From assembly GCF_018320785.1 (NCBI RefSeq), contig NC_054869.1:12844698-12908697 (forward strand): 64,000 nucleotides of DNA, given 5' to 3'. The notes beneath the pieces are model-generated. The model had not been told where the DNA came from. It saw only the letters and a program-made list of their open reading frames with translations, and searched no databases. Below, one piece after another: positions 11,206 to 26,188 of the stretch. The stretch is from Cheilinus undulatus (lineage: Eukaryota > Chordata > Actinopteri > Labriformes > Labridae). The stretch's first letter is position 1. Each line of letters starts with the position of its first letter. Made by a program: the position numbers and the translations under genes.

Positions 11206-14200
11206 GTGTGTTTTTGCATCACTTGGTATTAACTATACTGAGAATATGTAACCAGAATAATTCTTTACGTATTATTAAAATTGAAAGATTGACCACTTTA
11301 CTCAGCCATACATATTTGGCATATCAATGTCTTAGCTGTATCTATCAGTATAGTGAACATGAATTCAATTACATGGCTCAATTCAACTTGAAATGATTGA
11401 GTCATACAGTGTTTATTAATAAAAATGCATCTACTTTATAAAATAAACTTAGAATTCCAAGTGAAATTGGTCAAAAACTCCTACCCAGAAATACCAAATT
11501 AAATTGTTTGCTGTGTTTGAATGATTTGGAGATCAAGCACAAACAAGGTGTCTTTATAAAGGTAATACTCTGAAGTATCTTCCTAAATTGTCAGACTCAC
11601 TGTAGTTGCTACTGCTATTGAGTAATACAACAACAACTTTTTATTTTTTTTCCTTGTCTGAATTTGTACTGTGAAATAGAGGCCTGTAGATGACTGTAGC
11701 TTGAAGGTATTAGCTGGAAAACTAAACTGAACTAAAGCGCAAAGCCTCAGGTAGTTCAGGTTCAAAGTTGATAACAATAGAACAGAAACTGGTTAATGAG
11801 GAAAAGTCCAGGTCTTTCAAACTGAAGACTCCAAAAAGGGTCGAGACTGATATACATTTTATTATATAACATTACTAATACCACCTAAAAAAAAGACAGC
11901 GAATACAGTAGACTGTTGAGAACAACAAATTTGAAATTATATAGAACCAGTCCATGGATCTTAATGGACGTAATCCTGTTTTTGACTAAAATTTTGACCG
12001 GATTTAGATTGTGTGGACTCTCTCTGATTCAGGAGGACTTTTGTGATGGAAAATTATGATTGGGAGAGTACAAGAGAGCTTTTAATGGTGAGCTGTGTAA
12101 CTTTTATTATTGTTTGTTTGAAGCCTGACAAATGCATTAATTGTGGCTGCTATGGTGGTTTTCATCCTGATAGAGTTTCATGGTCAAGATCCCGAGAATC
12201 AGAGCTTTCTGGTGGTGTATAACATGTTATATTTACATTTTGTTAATAACTAAATAGTTGCAAAAAAAATCTGCTGGTCCACAGGTGGGCCCTCGGATTG
12301 TTTTGGGTTAATCCAGTCAGACTATCATTGAAGTACCTCAGATAATACCACAAGTTTAAGAGGATAGGTGTCATAGGTCACCACGATCATCAGGGTCCAG
12401 TGGGTTGAGGATGCATACTATCAGTCAGAGCAAGACCTTGTTATAAACAGATGTGGGGTTATTGCTGGCTAATGCTGCCCAAAACCTGGTCTAAAGTCTA
12501 ATGTCTGTGATGTATTACGGTCATGATATTGACACATGAGGAAGACTGCTATAAATTGAGCTTATTGCACGCATAAAGGTCAGGTGCAATTTCTGATATG
12601 TTTGAATAAAATTTGGTCAGAGGGCTGAAAGCTTTTGTTTCTGTTAGTTTCCAAGTTTTCCTACATTTTCAACCTATCTTTAATTTAGTGTTGAGCTCAC
12701 AGAAGATTGATGCTGGAGATTTAAATAAGTGATGAAGTTACAATTTTCCTCATAAGGTGGCAGTGTACACAGCGTCTTTTAAACTTTTGCATGAAGGGTT
12801 TAGCGAAATATAACTTTCATCTTTCATCAACATATTTCATGCAGTGTGTGTGTTTTGTGTTCAGGGACAGGATGAAAGGAGAGAAGATCCATCTATTAAC
12901 AAATTAGGACTTCAATCTGTCATCAGCCGCCAGACGCACATTTCTCTAAGAGAGAATGAAAGATGACACTCTGGTTTGTGTGAATGATTGTATACTGAAG
13001 GCAAAAAGTTTATTCTCTCTGCATACTGCGCCTGGATTGTGCACACGCCCCCCCAAACAACTTTGTACCACTTTACACACAAGCTTTACACCATCAAAAT
13101 ACTAGCCCTAGTGGTGACACTTTCTGCTTTATTTTTATGCACATCCCTAATAGTTTGACAGTTGTCTAGCCGTCTTAACAATCAAAAGGTTTTAAGTTAT
13201 CAAAGCCTTCACTGGTTAAGGTGGCTTATCTAGGAGAAGACCTAATGTAATTGTTGATATTCAGCTCAGCACTACAGCTTCTTACTGACTGTGCATTCTA
13301 ATTTCAGCTTCCTTGTCTTTCATTTGCTTGGAAATTGAGTTGTGTTGTGATGACAATGAGCCTGCAGTGTCCAACATGTGCATGAACATCCAGCTGTGGG
13401 GCATTTTGAGAGAACCACTGGATTTTTTGCACCCTCTGGCATGGCAAGTCCCTCTAACCATACTCCAACAGTGAAGATGCCATCCAGCAAAGCAGGGTCA
13501 GCTGAGTACAGCATACTTTTTCTCTTAGCAGACACATGACTGCATAGAGCTCTCTTCAGGAAACCATTGATCTTCACTATGTCAGATGATTTTTGTTTTT
13601 GCAGCCATCAGCTGTTCCATGCAAAGTGTTTTCTTTTCCAGAGTAGATTTTTACTTTTCCATGTGTTATTGCATAACAACCCAGTCTCTCTGGATCCTTT
13701 TGACAAATAGTGTTGTTACTTTTCTTTTCTCCTTCAGGTGGATTAATGATTCATTGGCTCTCAATCCATACAACTGCTCTTTTTATTCGGTCCCAAAATG
13801 ACTATTACTTAACTAAACTGTTCACAAGGTTGTACTTAAATCAATTATGTTTACCACAATATCTTATTAAACCACTGAGCCACATTTGACCCATTTTGAG
13901 TCACATTGTATGGCTCTGTTGCCATTGACTTTCTAGCTGTAACAGAATCTGAAGAGTTCCAATAAAATGTTAGATTTTCTGGTAGACTGATTTATGGCCC
14001 TCATTAGAGCAATCTTGCTTATTACAAAATATTCATTTTAGCAGTGTCCAAGATCATGTTTATGCCTTCCACTAAAAGAAGTAAACATCTTTTCTTAGCT
14101 TTTAAGCAACACGTGCTAATCCTTAATAGGCAGACCTTAATGCATACTGAGGACAACTTTATATCCAATAGCACAGACCGCACAAGGATATGGTCTGAAA

Positions 14201-17200
14201 CACTATCATTAAGACCAGTTTAATAGTGTGAATGCTGCGGGTACTGACACACATTAGAGAGCAACCCAACAGCTGATGTCATCTGCAGGAATCACCCTTT
14301 AAGCAATAGGCACAGCTTATTTATGTCTGTCCAGCCTTGCTTGAAGTGATGGGAAGTCATCTTTATTAAGATCTGGATCATTTTGCTCAGCTCAGTAATA
14401 AAAGTTGATTATGCGGCTAACAAACTGCCTTCATTTGGTACCATTTTGGCTTTTTTATTTCTACTGATCAACAAAAAAAAAACAATAGATGTGATGTAAT
14501 TTTTGAGATGCTCTGCATGTCATGTGACAAAACATACAAAGGAGAAACAAGAAATACCAGAAAAAATGCAGGAGGAAAACTTCTGGGAGGTGCACATGAT
14601 CCATCAAGGAGAGAGCTGAACAGAAACATTTAAAATCAGCCATATCAGAGTACTGTAAGAGAAAACAACATCATGGACTGGGAAAGCATGAGGGCTATTC
14701 ATCCAAAGAGCAACAAGTATGATCGATGGATCAGGTTAGGGTTAGTTTGTTTGATACCAAACTATTGTCTTTTAAGCCCAGATCATACATGGAGAACTCC
14801 TAAATCTCCTAATTGAAGGACCTGGATGCACATATGCAGTCACCACCATTCACTGTCAATGGATTTGCAGGTTGATTGCATCATTTATGATAACAATTTC
14901 TTTAATTTCTAGTCTTAATTGCATGGCCCATTTGCCTGTTTCAGAGTGTTTTTCAACTGGTGCCTATCACTGCTAAGTTATGAAAGTTGGCTTCTGCTTC
15001 CCTATATAGAGACTGTTTATAAATAGCTCTGTGTTCATTTAATTGTCAGTATTGAAGGAAATATCACCAAGAAAACATAAAAACAAGGCAAACTAATCCT
15101 GTCCTGGCATTTGCAGCCGCTGTAGATTTGGAAACTTTCACCCTTGAAAAGATGAGTTGAACTACTTTATATTCCATTACCAGATGTCCCACCCCTTCTT
15201 GATTTTGATTGGCGTGGCATGACAAAGAAATAACAGTGACAAGCACTATTCCGAAAGTTGAACAGTTTTCTACTGAGAGAGCTGACAGCACTGCAACCAC
15301 TACAACTAAATCCAAGGGCATTGTCCACTCAGGACGCTAAGTGCTGAAAATGCTGAACTACACCAGCTTTGACCTGAAAAATATGCACTGCCAAGGCAAA
15401 AAATGACCAGGCCCACATTGCAAATATGTCCTTATATATACTGTAGTGGTATAATCCAAGAAGAAGTCACCTTTACAGAAGATATAATGGAGTATTTGTA
15501 AGACAGTGTTCACCATAAACAGCTATTGTTGTGAGGGCAAGATGGATAAATGTAAGAGTTTTAATGTTTGAATTCTTTATGGTTTCATTTACATGATTAA
15601 CTTTATCACTGGGCAAGTTAGCCTCTTGGTTTAACACAATATAATCCACCATAATGTCAAACAGGCATGAAGGCCATTTCCTCATAGGATATTTTTAATG
15701 GCTACCTGGTTTTTTGTTTTTTTGTTTTTTTTTTACCTAAAGAAAAGAAAAATGCAAATTAATTCAAAAATTCCAGCTGTTTCTACACGAAATACAAGCA
15801 ACAGCAAAATAAACATAATTTAAGTACAGTAACAAGTAATAGTGACTGATGAAAAACGTCATTAAATGATGTGTGGATCAAAAAAGATTAAGTTGTGACA
15901 ACTAAATGCAATAAAACACATCTCAAACACTATCAGCCTTAGTGTTTGCATGTTGAGTCTGCACGCCAGGAAATGACAAATGAAATGTGACAGGCTAGTA
16001 GAACTAATGCATCCAGCAGTCCCTTCCACTGACAGCAAAAACCACCTTCACTTACTATGTGTGAATGAGATTTCCAAAGACAGCTGCAAAATGAAGCAAA
16101 AAATACTCTACACTGAAATGAACCAAGCCCCATTAATGTCATACTTTAGGAGCAGCAGAGTTGAGTGTGCAGAGAGCATCAATTTAGAGTGAATTCATGT
16201 GACTGACAACATAAAGACAACCTGACGTCCAAGGGGACCAATTACCCACAAAGCAAAACGTGACACTTGTATTTATATTCCTTTTCTCTGCATAAAACTT
16301 AACATGCTAGCATTTTTTTGCTGCCAAAAATAAGATGGATGCTTATGTGATGGCAGCCAAAACACTTGTCTTACATTAAACAGACAAACACTGGCTGCTA
16401 AAACTGGCTCATAAGTCAAAAGCAAAAAAGCTTTCTTCCCCATGACAAAAGGCTTTGGATGGGACAAAGGAAGACATTTATCACAGCTACTGTCACTGTT
16501 GTCAGCTGTGTTCCTACTAAAGATAGATGAGACAGTGAAATCCACTCAGTACAGAGTCCTTCTGTCTTCCCAGACTGGTAAATGCTGTTTTTGTAACATT
16601 TACATCTAACCAGCTTAAGTCTGCTTTTTTACTCAACCTAATCGTGGTTAAACTGAGGACGTTGCTTCATCGTCTCCATAAACAGAGAGGACAGACTCTT
16701 TGGATGCCGTGTACGTCTGAGGACTTACCACGATGGAAAACCTTCAGTAAGGGTGGCCTGTGCAGCCCCCAATCCCCAACCAACATGGAAAATCATGAGC
16801 TGACAGAGTGCTCACTCAGCATAAAGAGAACCGCATTTCCTGAGCCTTCAAACGTGAACCTTCAACTGGTCTGTATTGTTGTTTCACATCTGTAAAGTCC
16901 ATGACCATGTACTTTGAGAACCACCTTTTGCTCTAAAGTGCTTGCATAAATACTTTTCACTCCACCTTTTGCGTAACTGTAGTCTTGGCAGGACAAACCA
17001 CGCAATAAAGTTTTCACTTGGGACGGTAACCCCTCACACTTCATGACTTTACAGCAGCATGCAGGTCAGGACGATAAATGAGAAACATAGGGCTGGGATA
17101 ATTAACATTGCAGATCACAGAGAACTATCTTGTTATTGTGATGTATATCAGGTGAGTAAATTACAGGTTTTACCATTAGATGATACTACAGCTAGTATTC

Positions 17201-18409
17201 AAGTAACAAAATATAATCTTGTTATTTCAAGTCTGCTTCAACAAGATTTTCGGACTTCGGGTCCAATCATACGTCTTGCACAAAGAGTACTGGTGCTCAG
17301 GGCAGTTGTTAGTCCCATTTTACACCTGAGACAGATGTCACTCACATTGCAACGTTGCTCTTTGTATCTACACATCTACATGCAGCTCAAAGGATTAAAT
17401 GGGCTTGCGCTGTGTGGATACAGTGGTTTTTGAGGTGACAGGAGACATTTATTGCCTTTACATTTCATCTCGCTGACTCCAACTTCTGTTCATCTGTAAG
17501 GTGAGTCAAACAGACCATTTGTTGATTTGATTCTGATGAATTCTACCTTTTATTGAGGAAAAATGGGTATAAACTGCCGCGCCGGGGAAAGAAATTTCAT
17601 TTTTATGATGACGTCATACAGCTGACAGGACTCTGTCCCATATCTGGGCACGACTGCATTCACATTTCAATCAACCAGTGCCAAAGACCATTTGAATCAT
17701 GCCAAAGACTCAAATCCCCTAGTGTGAAATCCACCTAAGTTTATTCCTGATATTTAGAAGATGCATCAGAAAGGTGGGCATATATCAGCAACTTCCTAAC
17801 ACACTTCTACTGAGCTTGTTCCATGCACACAAGCACAACAGCACATCAACACCACAGTCTCATATCAGTGCTTCTGCTACATATTCAAATTAAGTTTTTG
17901 ATATAATAGAGCTGTTAAACTGAGAGTTTTTGTTTCTGTTTGCTTCCAGTTTCCCATCTGTGTGCTCGCTTCATTACATGTTCTAATATACGCAGGGACA
18001 AATGCAGAAGCACACATACGCACATGCAACAGAAAGTTGGATTTATCATAATTCTTTTACATATCTCTGAGGGTTACTAGCAATATACCTCACAGAAATT
18101 AATATAGGATGTCCAGAGTCGATTACACATACAAGAGAATGTAGCCAAGGATTCCAGTGTAGAAAGTACGTAAATAAATGTTTTGAAGCTTACTAGAATT
18201 TGATATTGAGTTCACAGAATATCAGTAAACATAATCTTTTCTGATCCTCTTGGTATGTCCAGTTTTTACTTTAAGTTGTGCTTTTGTGCATCACATGGAA
18301 GTCTTCATGAAGTCTTTGTTTCTGTTCAAATGACTTAGTGAAATATAACTAAAATTTGCCAACTAACATATCAATATCAACATCAACATGTATCATGTGT
18401 CATGTATCA
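11206..18409. other. Intergenic DNA, nothing recognised
   Basis: Read on both strands for gene or transposon signatures. Only short chance frames and AT-rich filler were seen. No exon of ralgps1, whose human orthologue occupies this interval on the opposite strand to ANGPTL2, could be recognised. Confidence 0.5.
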
Positions 18410-19055
18410 CAGTGTCCTGGATTGGGAAAGTCTCTCTGCCTCAGGTGAAGGAGATCAAGTATCTCAGGGTCTTGTTCAGGAGTGAGGGTAAAAAGGAACG
18501 TGAAACTGAGAGGTAGATTGGTGCAGCATCAGCAGGCGCTGTGCCAGTCCATTGTTGTGAAGAGGGAGCTGAGCCCAAAGACAAAGCTTTCAATTTACCA
18601 GTCCATCTACCTCCCACCTATGGTCATGAACTCTGGGCCATGGCCAAAAAAATGAGATTGTGGATACTAGTGGCAGAAGTGAGATTTCTCCAGAGGGTGG
18701 CTGGTTTCTGCCTTAGAGATAGTGTGAGGAGTTCAGCATCCAGAAGGAAGTAGGAGTAGAGCCACTGCTCCTTCAGATCAAAAGGAGCAAGCTGTGGTGA
18801 TTCAGGCATCTGACCAGGATGCCTCCTCAGCACCTCCCTTTGGATGTCTTCTTGAGCTTATCCGGCTGGGAGGAGACCTCAGGAAAACCCAGAATGCACT
18901 GGAGGGATTATATAAATTCTGTCTGGTATCGAATTGGGATCGCCAGAAGGAGTTTGAAAGCATCGCCGGGGAGAGGGATGTCTGGGCTGACTTGCTTACC
19001 CTGCTGCCACTGTGACCCGGCCCTGGATGGCAGGATGGACGGATGGATGTTCAGT
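18410..19055 (+). pseudogene. 5'-truncated RTE/Rex3-like LINE, 3' end of pol
   Basis: Degraded C-terminal end of a non-LTR retrotransposon polyprotein on the plus strand. Fragments in shifting frames resemble the family tail: KEIKYLRVLFRSEGKKE, QSIYLPPTYGHELWAMAKKM, RVAGFCLRDSVRSS and SIAGERDVWADLLTLLPL. It then ends in tgacccggccctggatgg and GGATG repeats, the short 3' tail seen in Rex3/RTE copies. Several frameshifts and in-frame stops make it non-functional, and the 5' end of pol, including the catalytic core, is missing. Family assignment rests on the remembered consensus of the C-terminus and tail. Confidence 0.8.
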
Positions 19056-20299
19056 CATACAATGAAAGTAAAGATGTTAAAGGAACCATCTTGAGATCAG
19101 TCTGATTGGAAATAAAAGCTACAATATGCCACAAAACAACCAGCATGCCAGCCTTTCTCTTACAGGGAATGAGAGCCAACAGTGATTACTTTGATTGAAG
19201 TTACACCCACAACACACCCATTTGTAATCAAGCAACTTAATTCAACCTCCTTGGCTTTGCTCCCAGATTTCGTGTCATATAACTTGCACTAAGAAGAGGA
19301 ACATGCTCCCAACTGCTTTGCACCACATGCCTAACATAATCAAAATAGGGTCATTTGGTCCACATACTTAAAAACCATGATAAAGGTTAAAATTTTCACC
19401 TTACTCTGGTTTGCTAATTTGGTAGAGATAAATAAATAAATAAAAACAAAAAAATGTCTGAAGTTTAGCAGCATCTTGACAGCCAGCTGAACTAAAGCTG
19501 TGTCTGATGACAAAAAGGGGCAGTGTCTGTTCTCACCTAGTAAGATTCAGAGGTCCCAAATCTATCAGGACTTTAAAAGGAGGACAATTTTAGTGTCCCC
19601 TATGTGAAGCTAGCACTTAACCTTTTTTACATGTGCATATTGTGCAACAAGAAGACAAAGACCCCTCAGTAAGTGCATGAATAGAGGTGTTCAACTAAAT
19701 TACTGACAAATATAAAGATGAAGCTACACAAGACCTGCAAGATAGGGCATTTTTGTTCAGACCATTGGTTTAAGATTGTCTTCATGCATGAGAGCAAAAA
19801 AAGACTGATGAAGACCAGAGAGGCCTCAGGGACGATGGAATGCCAGGAGACATCAAGCCGCAGTGCTTAAGTATGATCCAAACTGCTGACACATCACAGG
19901 CAAGAAAGCCAAGATGTCTTTGGTAAGTTCCTTCAGAGAGTGGAGCTGCAGCAAAGAGTGGTTCCTCTGACCCTTAAAGATGCCTTGGAAGTTTAACGAC
20001 TGCCATCCAAAAGGAAGAGCAATGTGCATGGTGGAAAACGTACCCAGGAATCTGTCTGGGACTGGCAAAGATTGCTCTTAAGTATCTGAGAGTCTGCAAC
20101 AAGCTTCCACTCAGGGAAGCTTTTCAATACAAGAAGTAACAATGTACTTCGAAAGTTCTTAATAGCAGATGGGCAGGTGTTATTATATGGCACTACAATT
20201 AACAAAAAGTGCACAGAAAATTACAAGTCAAGTATTGAATTTGATATAAGTAAGAAGCCGTTCAAAAAATGATGGGAAACATTTGATACATCGTCTACT
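19056..20299. other. Intergenic DNA, nothing recognised
   Basis: No gene, RNA gene or transposon terminus was recognised; AT-rich unique-looking sequence. Confidence 0.5.
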
Positions 20300-20395
20300 C
20301 CGGGGGTCCTCAACCTTTTCGGCCCGCGACCCCCAAAGTAAAGGTGCCAGAGACCAGGGACCCCTGCTGTACCTGAAAGTGGTTGAACACAGCTA
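20300..20395 (+). mobile_element. hAT-type element end fragment
   Basis: Contains gggtcctcaaccttttcgg followed by cccgcgacccccaaagtaa, the well-known terminal pattern of a widespread vertebrate hAT-derived repeat. No matching opposite end was found nearby, so it is a solitary fragment. Confidence 0.55.
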
Positions 20396-23300
20396 TGCAC
20401 AATCAAGAATAGTCATGTGCAGACAAGGCAGTCCATGGGGGGGGGGGGGGTTGTGTTGTATTTTTTTAAATTTATATCTGAATCCTTCATGTTATTTCTC
20501 TTGCATGATTTCCAAAAAAAAAACAAACTAACTTGTTTGTTCATACAACAAATATACAGGTATGTACATTTTAAGGACAATGAGGCAAATCTTACTGGAT
20601 ATGAACATCTTTGAACTGAATGTGTCAGCACGTGTATTCAGAATGTGAAGCACTAGGAAAGGACTGCAGAGAGGAGGGGGCTTTTCCACTGTAACCTTCA
20701 ATTTTCCAGCAGATATGAGCCAGGGTCATGCTAAAACCTTTTCATGCAAGATCCCAGTACAGCTGGGAAACAGAAGTTAATTATTCAATAATCAACTAAG
20801 AGTATTACTTTATACAGGAGCAGAGGCATTTAAACTTACATTTTTTCCAAAATCCTTCATGTAGGGGAAACCGAAAGTTGCATAATAGTATTTTACTCCA
20901 ATAATAGTCTGGATATTGAATCAAATCCACTTCAGTTGTGGCCACTTCATTGTTCTGTCCTAACTTACCACTGACCAAAAACATATGGAGGTACCACAGA
21001 TATGCTATCTTTTCAGTCTGGATCACACCGTCCTTTTCACAGCTACACAATGCAGCATTTCACTGAGGGTACACAGCCTATTACTGTTATTGTCCCAATG
21101 AAAATCAGCAAAAACTCTGGAAAACCAAATAGCAAGATTCAACAAAACCACTTTTCCAAGTCATTTCTTCAAACAGCTCCATTTTAATGCTAAAACGATT
21201 ATTATGCAGTTTGGAGTTCTTAAAAATGCTTAAAAATAGAAACATAATTAGGCTGAGAGACTTCTTCTTGGGAGAATAATTAACTGATTGTTTGTGTAGT
21301 GGAGCTATTGCACTATTTACTGGGTCATTTTCTTTTCAGTTTTTCCAAGAGCTCAGCACTTGAACTGAATTCCAACTGTGGAGATGTGCAGACTTTCTTA
21401 TACTTTACGGCCATATGCCATGGCCACTATTTCATGTCTTTCCAAAATGTCTGCAGGGAGCATACAGGAAACCTCTTAAGGATGGATGAGAGGAATTTTC
21501 CTTTGTTTAATGGAAAACGTGCTTTGCAAGGTGTTACTGCAACCACCACTGCAGCATTACACCATTCAACAAAGCTCTGTTTTGTTAGGCTCGATAAATT
21601 CAGTTTTTAAAATTCCAAAAAAGTAAAACTGATTTTTGGCTGTAACAAAAACAACACATCTGTGTTCCAACAACTCCAACACTAAGCTTCACAAACCTTG
21701 TAAATCATACTGCAGGCTAGTAACATCACTCTTCTAAAAACAAAAGGGAATATACAAGAGAACAAATCAAATCAGTAGCACAGTCAAGGATTTAAAAGAT
21801 TCACTGTCTCAAATAGTTATGTGAAGCACAATCCTCAATACTCAAGACTGATGATGTGTTTTTTAAACTTCTAATTCCCTCAGACAGAATGAGCTACATG
21901 TTACTGCAGCTAATGAATGCTATTGGTAATAACTCACAGCAAAAAAATGCTCAGTAAGAAACCAGCTTTGGTCTCATGGCAGGAAACCAAACAGCTCTTA
22001 ACTGTTACTGAAGTGTGAGTCAAAATCATTGGAGCATGGCTCACTCACAGTACGACGGACTGACTCAATTTTAATAAAGGAAAATGTGACCAACATGAAA
22101 AGGCTTTTTTTCTGGAAATGGAGGGGTTTCTCAGAATCTGCTGTTCCACTTAACAAGGATTTTTATGTCATCATGACATCCCAACAAGACAAGGCACTCT
22201 TACCATAAATCAAGCTCTGTCCTCACCTGATTACGTGCATGTGATTACCTTTGCACAGGGATGTATAATTACGAAATAAATACTTTATCAACATGTTTAT
22301 TCATATTCTGTTCTGGAAAGTTAGCCAAAGTATAATCTGTATTTACAGATTCTTCATAGAAATGCTGATTTTGTACAAAGGGGAAAGGATTTTCAGCATG
22401 AGAAGTGTTCTGGTTAGTGTTTACAGTGCAGTTGTTGTCTGAGGTGTGCCCTAATGACACACCAGCTCCCATCAACAGCATTCTAACTATGACTGTTTGA
22501 GCTCTACAAGTAGATTTTTGCATTGAAATGCAAATAACAATGTGGTATTGATATGACATTTCAACTTGAGCCACAAATCTGCTTTAAGATGATGTGTTAC
22601 AAGCACCAACCTGCATTTAGATTTTCTGATCACCTGAAAAGCAACTAAACTGATGGATTAGACCCCAATTCAACAAACAAGAATTTTGAAAAGTTGTATA
22701 CTTCTCCTCTTGAGGACAGGAATGAAAAAGGCCGAATTAAAAAATCAGCATCTTTGTTATTTGTGTAAACTTAATTCCTAGTAATTGCTAATAAATTACA
22801 GAAAAATGTTTTGGGGTTTTTTGGGGCGTAAGATATGATGCAATACTACAATGTATGAAACAATACAATGTGATACTACGCAATATAAAACGATATGATA
22901 CAATACTATATGATACCATACTTTATGGTCAATATACTAAAGTGAAATACAAAAATACAAACATGATGGCCCTCCCTGAAGCTGCAGTACAGCAAAAACT
23001 GGCTGAACGATATTTGGAATACAGACATTACAATAGTTTATCTCTAAAAAAACATACAGTTTTGACTTATTTGGTCTTATATTCATATTCAGATTTCAAC
23101 GATCACACTGTGCAGTTGCCTGACAGCAGCTCCGACACAGACACACAGAGAGGAGGATGATAAGAGGAGACAGAGCAGGCTGCTTGAGCAATTTGATTGT
23201 TAAAAAACTTTACTGCGTTCCCTTAAATGCCATAAACTATTCCTTACAACCTTCAAAGTTAAGCTTAGCCAACACACCCAAGCCCATGAGTGCAACTGAT

Positions 23301-25086
23301 GGTTAAATGAATGCTTACAGGTTTGAGCTTCTGTGACTGTTAAGTGGCGGGGCACACACGGAGGCTGTAACCAGTCAGCACGTCTGCTGTCAGAATGCGG
23401 GAAGTGGGACACAATTGCGGACTCGGGGGGGGGGGGTTCTTAAAGCTATCCCAGAAGGATAACCACTAAAATCGCAAACGATATTTGGGAAAGGGAAGGA
23501 GAGAACCCAAACTGGTAGCAACCCAAACTAAGAATCTCCCCAACTAAAATAATACTGAGAAAAGAGAACAAAACCACTGCTGCCTAGCAGCTGATTAGAA
23601 ACAAAGCTCTAAGGGGGAAGAAAAGCTTTCTCCCATGAAACACTATGGTCACCAGAGCAGTGAAAACTAAACAAAAGGACTGGGCAAAGACCTCCAGCAC
23701 TAATCCACTTCAACTGTTAATTCACAGGTAATATTCTCAGGTAAGTTGTCAGTAATGTTTGTGCTAACTTTCGCTCAAAACACAGGAAAACACAAGGAGA
23801 TGCGCTCACTAACTCTGAAGGTGAGGTAATGAGTCAGCACAGAGTGCTGCAGCCCAGGTGCTTAAATCAGTTTGCCACACCTGGCCCTCATCAGTGGCAA
23901 TCAGTCCTCACACACCTGGCACTGCACTGATTGACTCACACTCGGTGAGAGGCCATGCTGAATTCTCACAGTCTGCACCATAAACATTCTGTTTATCAGC
24001 AAGCACCAGGATGTGGGGCCATTTATAGCGGGAATCAACTCACCTTGGATTGGCCTTGTGCAACTTAGTGTCTGCCTGAAAGGTCATACCAGTGTAGTTA
24101 GAGCACCAGCATCACCACATACATGCAGCAGGAAATGACTCACAGACTGCTGCACAGAGCTCAGGCAGACTTGACTGCACACTCGTTACAGAAAGGAGAA
24201 AACATGAGCTTTTGGCTAAAATCCAAAAGCACAGAAGCAGCAGCATGATGTGCACCATGTCACCGCACATCATGCGACGTAACTATTGTGCATGCACACG
24301 TCACCACTGCGATAGAAATACATCGTTCAACCTTAGCAGAAACAGACGAGCAGTCTTTACTTGAGGATTTTACAGACCAAGAAACGACAGTTAGCAGCAA
24401 TAATGGCAAAGAGATCTTGACTGTATGTTTTCAATGGCCTTACCAGAATTACCACAAATTTTGTACCTGATCCCTAAGGATTCAAACATCTATCTGACTG
24501 TTAATGAGAAAGACTGCTAAAATAATGATGTTAGGATTACTGGAGAATTAATTCACAGATCTCTATACAAGAGTGTGTACAAAACCTATGTTAATAAATG
24601 TACAAATGAATAAGTAACAGATTTTAAACTTGCACTGCCTTTATAATTCTATCAATCAGTATAACTTACAAAAAAACAGTGTAATGCTGCTTGATTCAAG
24701 TTAAAGATTTTTTTTGTGCACAAAAAACCTTGCCTCTGTAATGTCAAATCACATTTACCTTCTCTGCAGCTGGTACTCTCAATTATAATCTGATAAGTTT
24801 TTAATGTAATGACTTACTGTACTTGGGATTGTAAGATTTTCCGGCTGGGACATGCAGCGGTGTGTGCATCCATGCCTTCTGCTCTGTACACAGAAAAAAA
24901 AAATCCCAGCCTGTGAATAAGAGATCACAAAAGAGTGAAAAAAGTTGTGCGCATAGTACTTGATCATAAAACCATAAGACCACTACCAATCTGCATACCC
25001 AGCTGCACTGTGCACTGTTTTGATTCACATTTGACACAATATCCAGACCTTTTTGGAATTCAGGTTTTTAACAGATAACACACGTT
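20396..25086. other. Intergenic DNA with low-complexity patches
   Basis: No gene recognised. It includes a poly-G run near 20438-20450, an ATACTA/ATGATA-rich low-complexity patch at about 22835-22930, and a poly-G run near 23426-23435. The 23.8-23.96 kb stretch, with repeated cacacctgg motifs, looks repeat-like but was not assigned. Confidence 0.45.
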
Positions 25087-25094
25087 CTTTACAC

Positions 25095-26180
25095 CAGTGA
25101 TACTCAACCCGTGGCTCTAGAGCCACATGTGGCTCTTTAGTGACCAGTTGTGGCTCTTTTAAGGCTTACTTTAAAAAACCCTCCCGAAATCTTTTATAAA
25201 GGTGAAAACTATCAATGAGTAAAGACACATTGCAATAAGTCATATCAATAAATCTAATTCCACACAAAGAAGACAGACTTTAACTGCCAAATTCAAATAA
25301 AAACTTGTGTATTATTACCGTTGGATGCACGCTGGACAGAGGAATGTGCGTAAAAGAGCACAGAGGAAGTCCGCTGGTGGCGCTTCTCTTCAGTAAGTTC
25401 ATTCATTGAGGTGTGTTGTATTGTGTTCGAATTGAAGCTTCTAATGCCCTTGTTTTAACAAATTTCTTCAGTCACTTCCTGTCAATGCTTTCCCATACTC
25501 GTATTGGATGATAATTTTTGCGATGCGCATCATCATCAATGAGCCAAACACACACAGATCACATTTTGAAATAACGTAAAATTGCGTAAAACTTGCCAAA
25601 ACGTGGGTGTTTAATTTGATCTTAAATGTACTGATAATAAATACTGTCAAAAAATCAGAAACAGAAAAACAAAGGCATCAAACTGGCAGGACAGAACAAT
25701 TTGTGAGGGGGAGCTGCAGGTGTGAGGCAGGGCTGGTTTTTGCCATTTGGAGGCCCAGGGCAAAGACCAATATGAGGACCCTCCCCCTTTAGCTAAAAGC
25801 AGTAATAATGAGAGGGGGGAAAAATAGAGAGCATAACTTTAAGTTAAGAGTCACAGAACAGTAAAAGTCCAAATATGAAATATAAATACCCAAACCAAAG
25901 CTTCTCATAGCTCTAAGTCAGCACATTCTGATATTTTAAAAATACTTTAGTCCAGGTGGAACTTGTATAAATTTTAAAAAAATGTGCAAATTATCATTGA
26001 AATATTCTTTCTTCTGATGCTATACAGGCATTTTTATGTAGCCTATGTCATCCCATTTAACAACACAATAATCCACCAATTCATTGTTTCATTTCAACTA
26101 TGGATAGGTTGAATGTGGCTCTCACACAAGTATTTTTAAGACAATGTGGCTCTTGGGTAGAATAAGGTTGAGTACCACTG
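25095..26180. mobile_element. Non-autonomous hAT element, intact ends and TSD
   Basis: The left end begins cagtgatactcaaccc and the right end closes ggttgagtaccactg, an inverted pair with the CAGTG...CACTG hAT signature. The element is flanked by a perfect 8-bp direct duplication, ctttacac, at 25087-25094 and 26181-26188. The body repeats gtggctct near both ends. There is no transposase frame in the 1.09 kb, so mobility would have depended on a transposase in trans. The direct flanking repeat and matching termini make this call strong. Confidence 0.88.
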
Positions 26181-26188
26181 CTTTACAC

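Noticed and set aside
13320..13577. 85-codon minus-strand frame with protein-like composition
   Set aside because: No splice sites or family motif recognised; could be a decayed repeat. Left unannotated.
17059..17433. 124-codon plus-strand ORF
   Set aside because: No motif, no splice context, AT-rich composition; consistent with chance.
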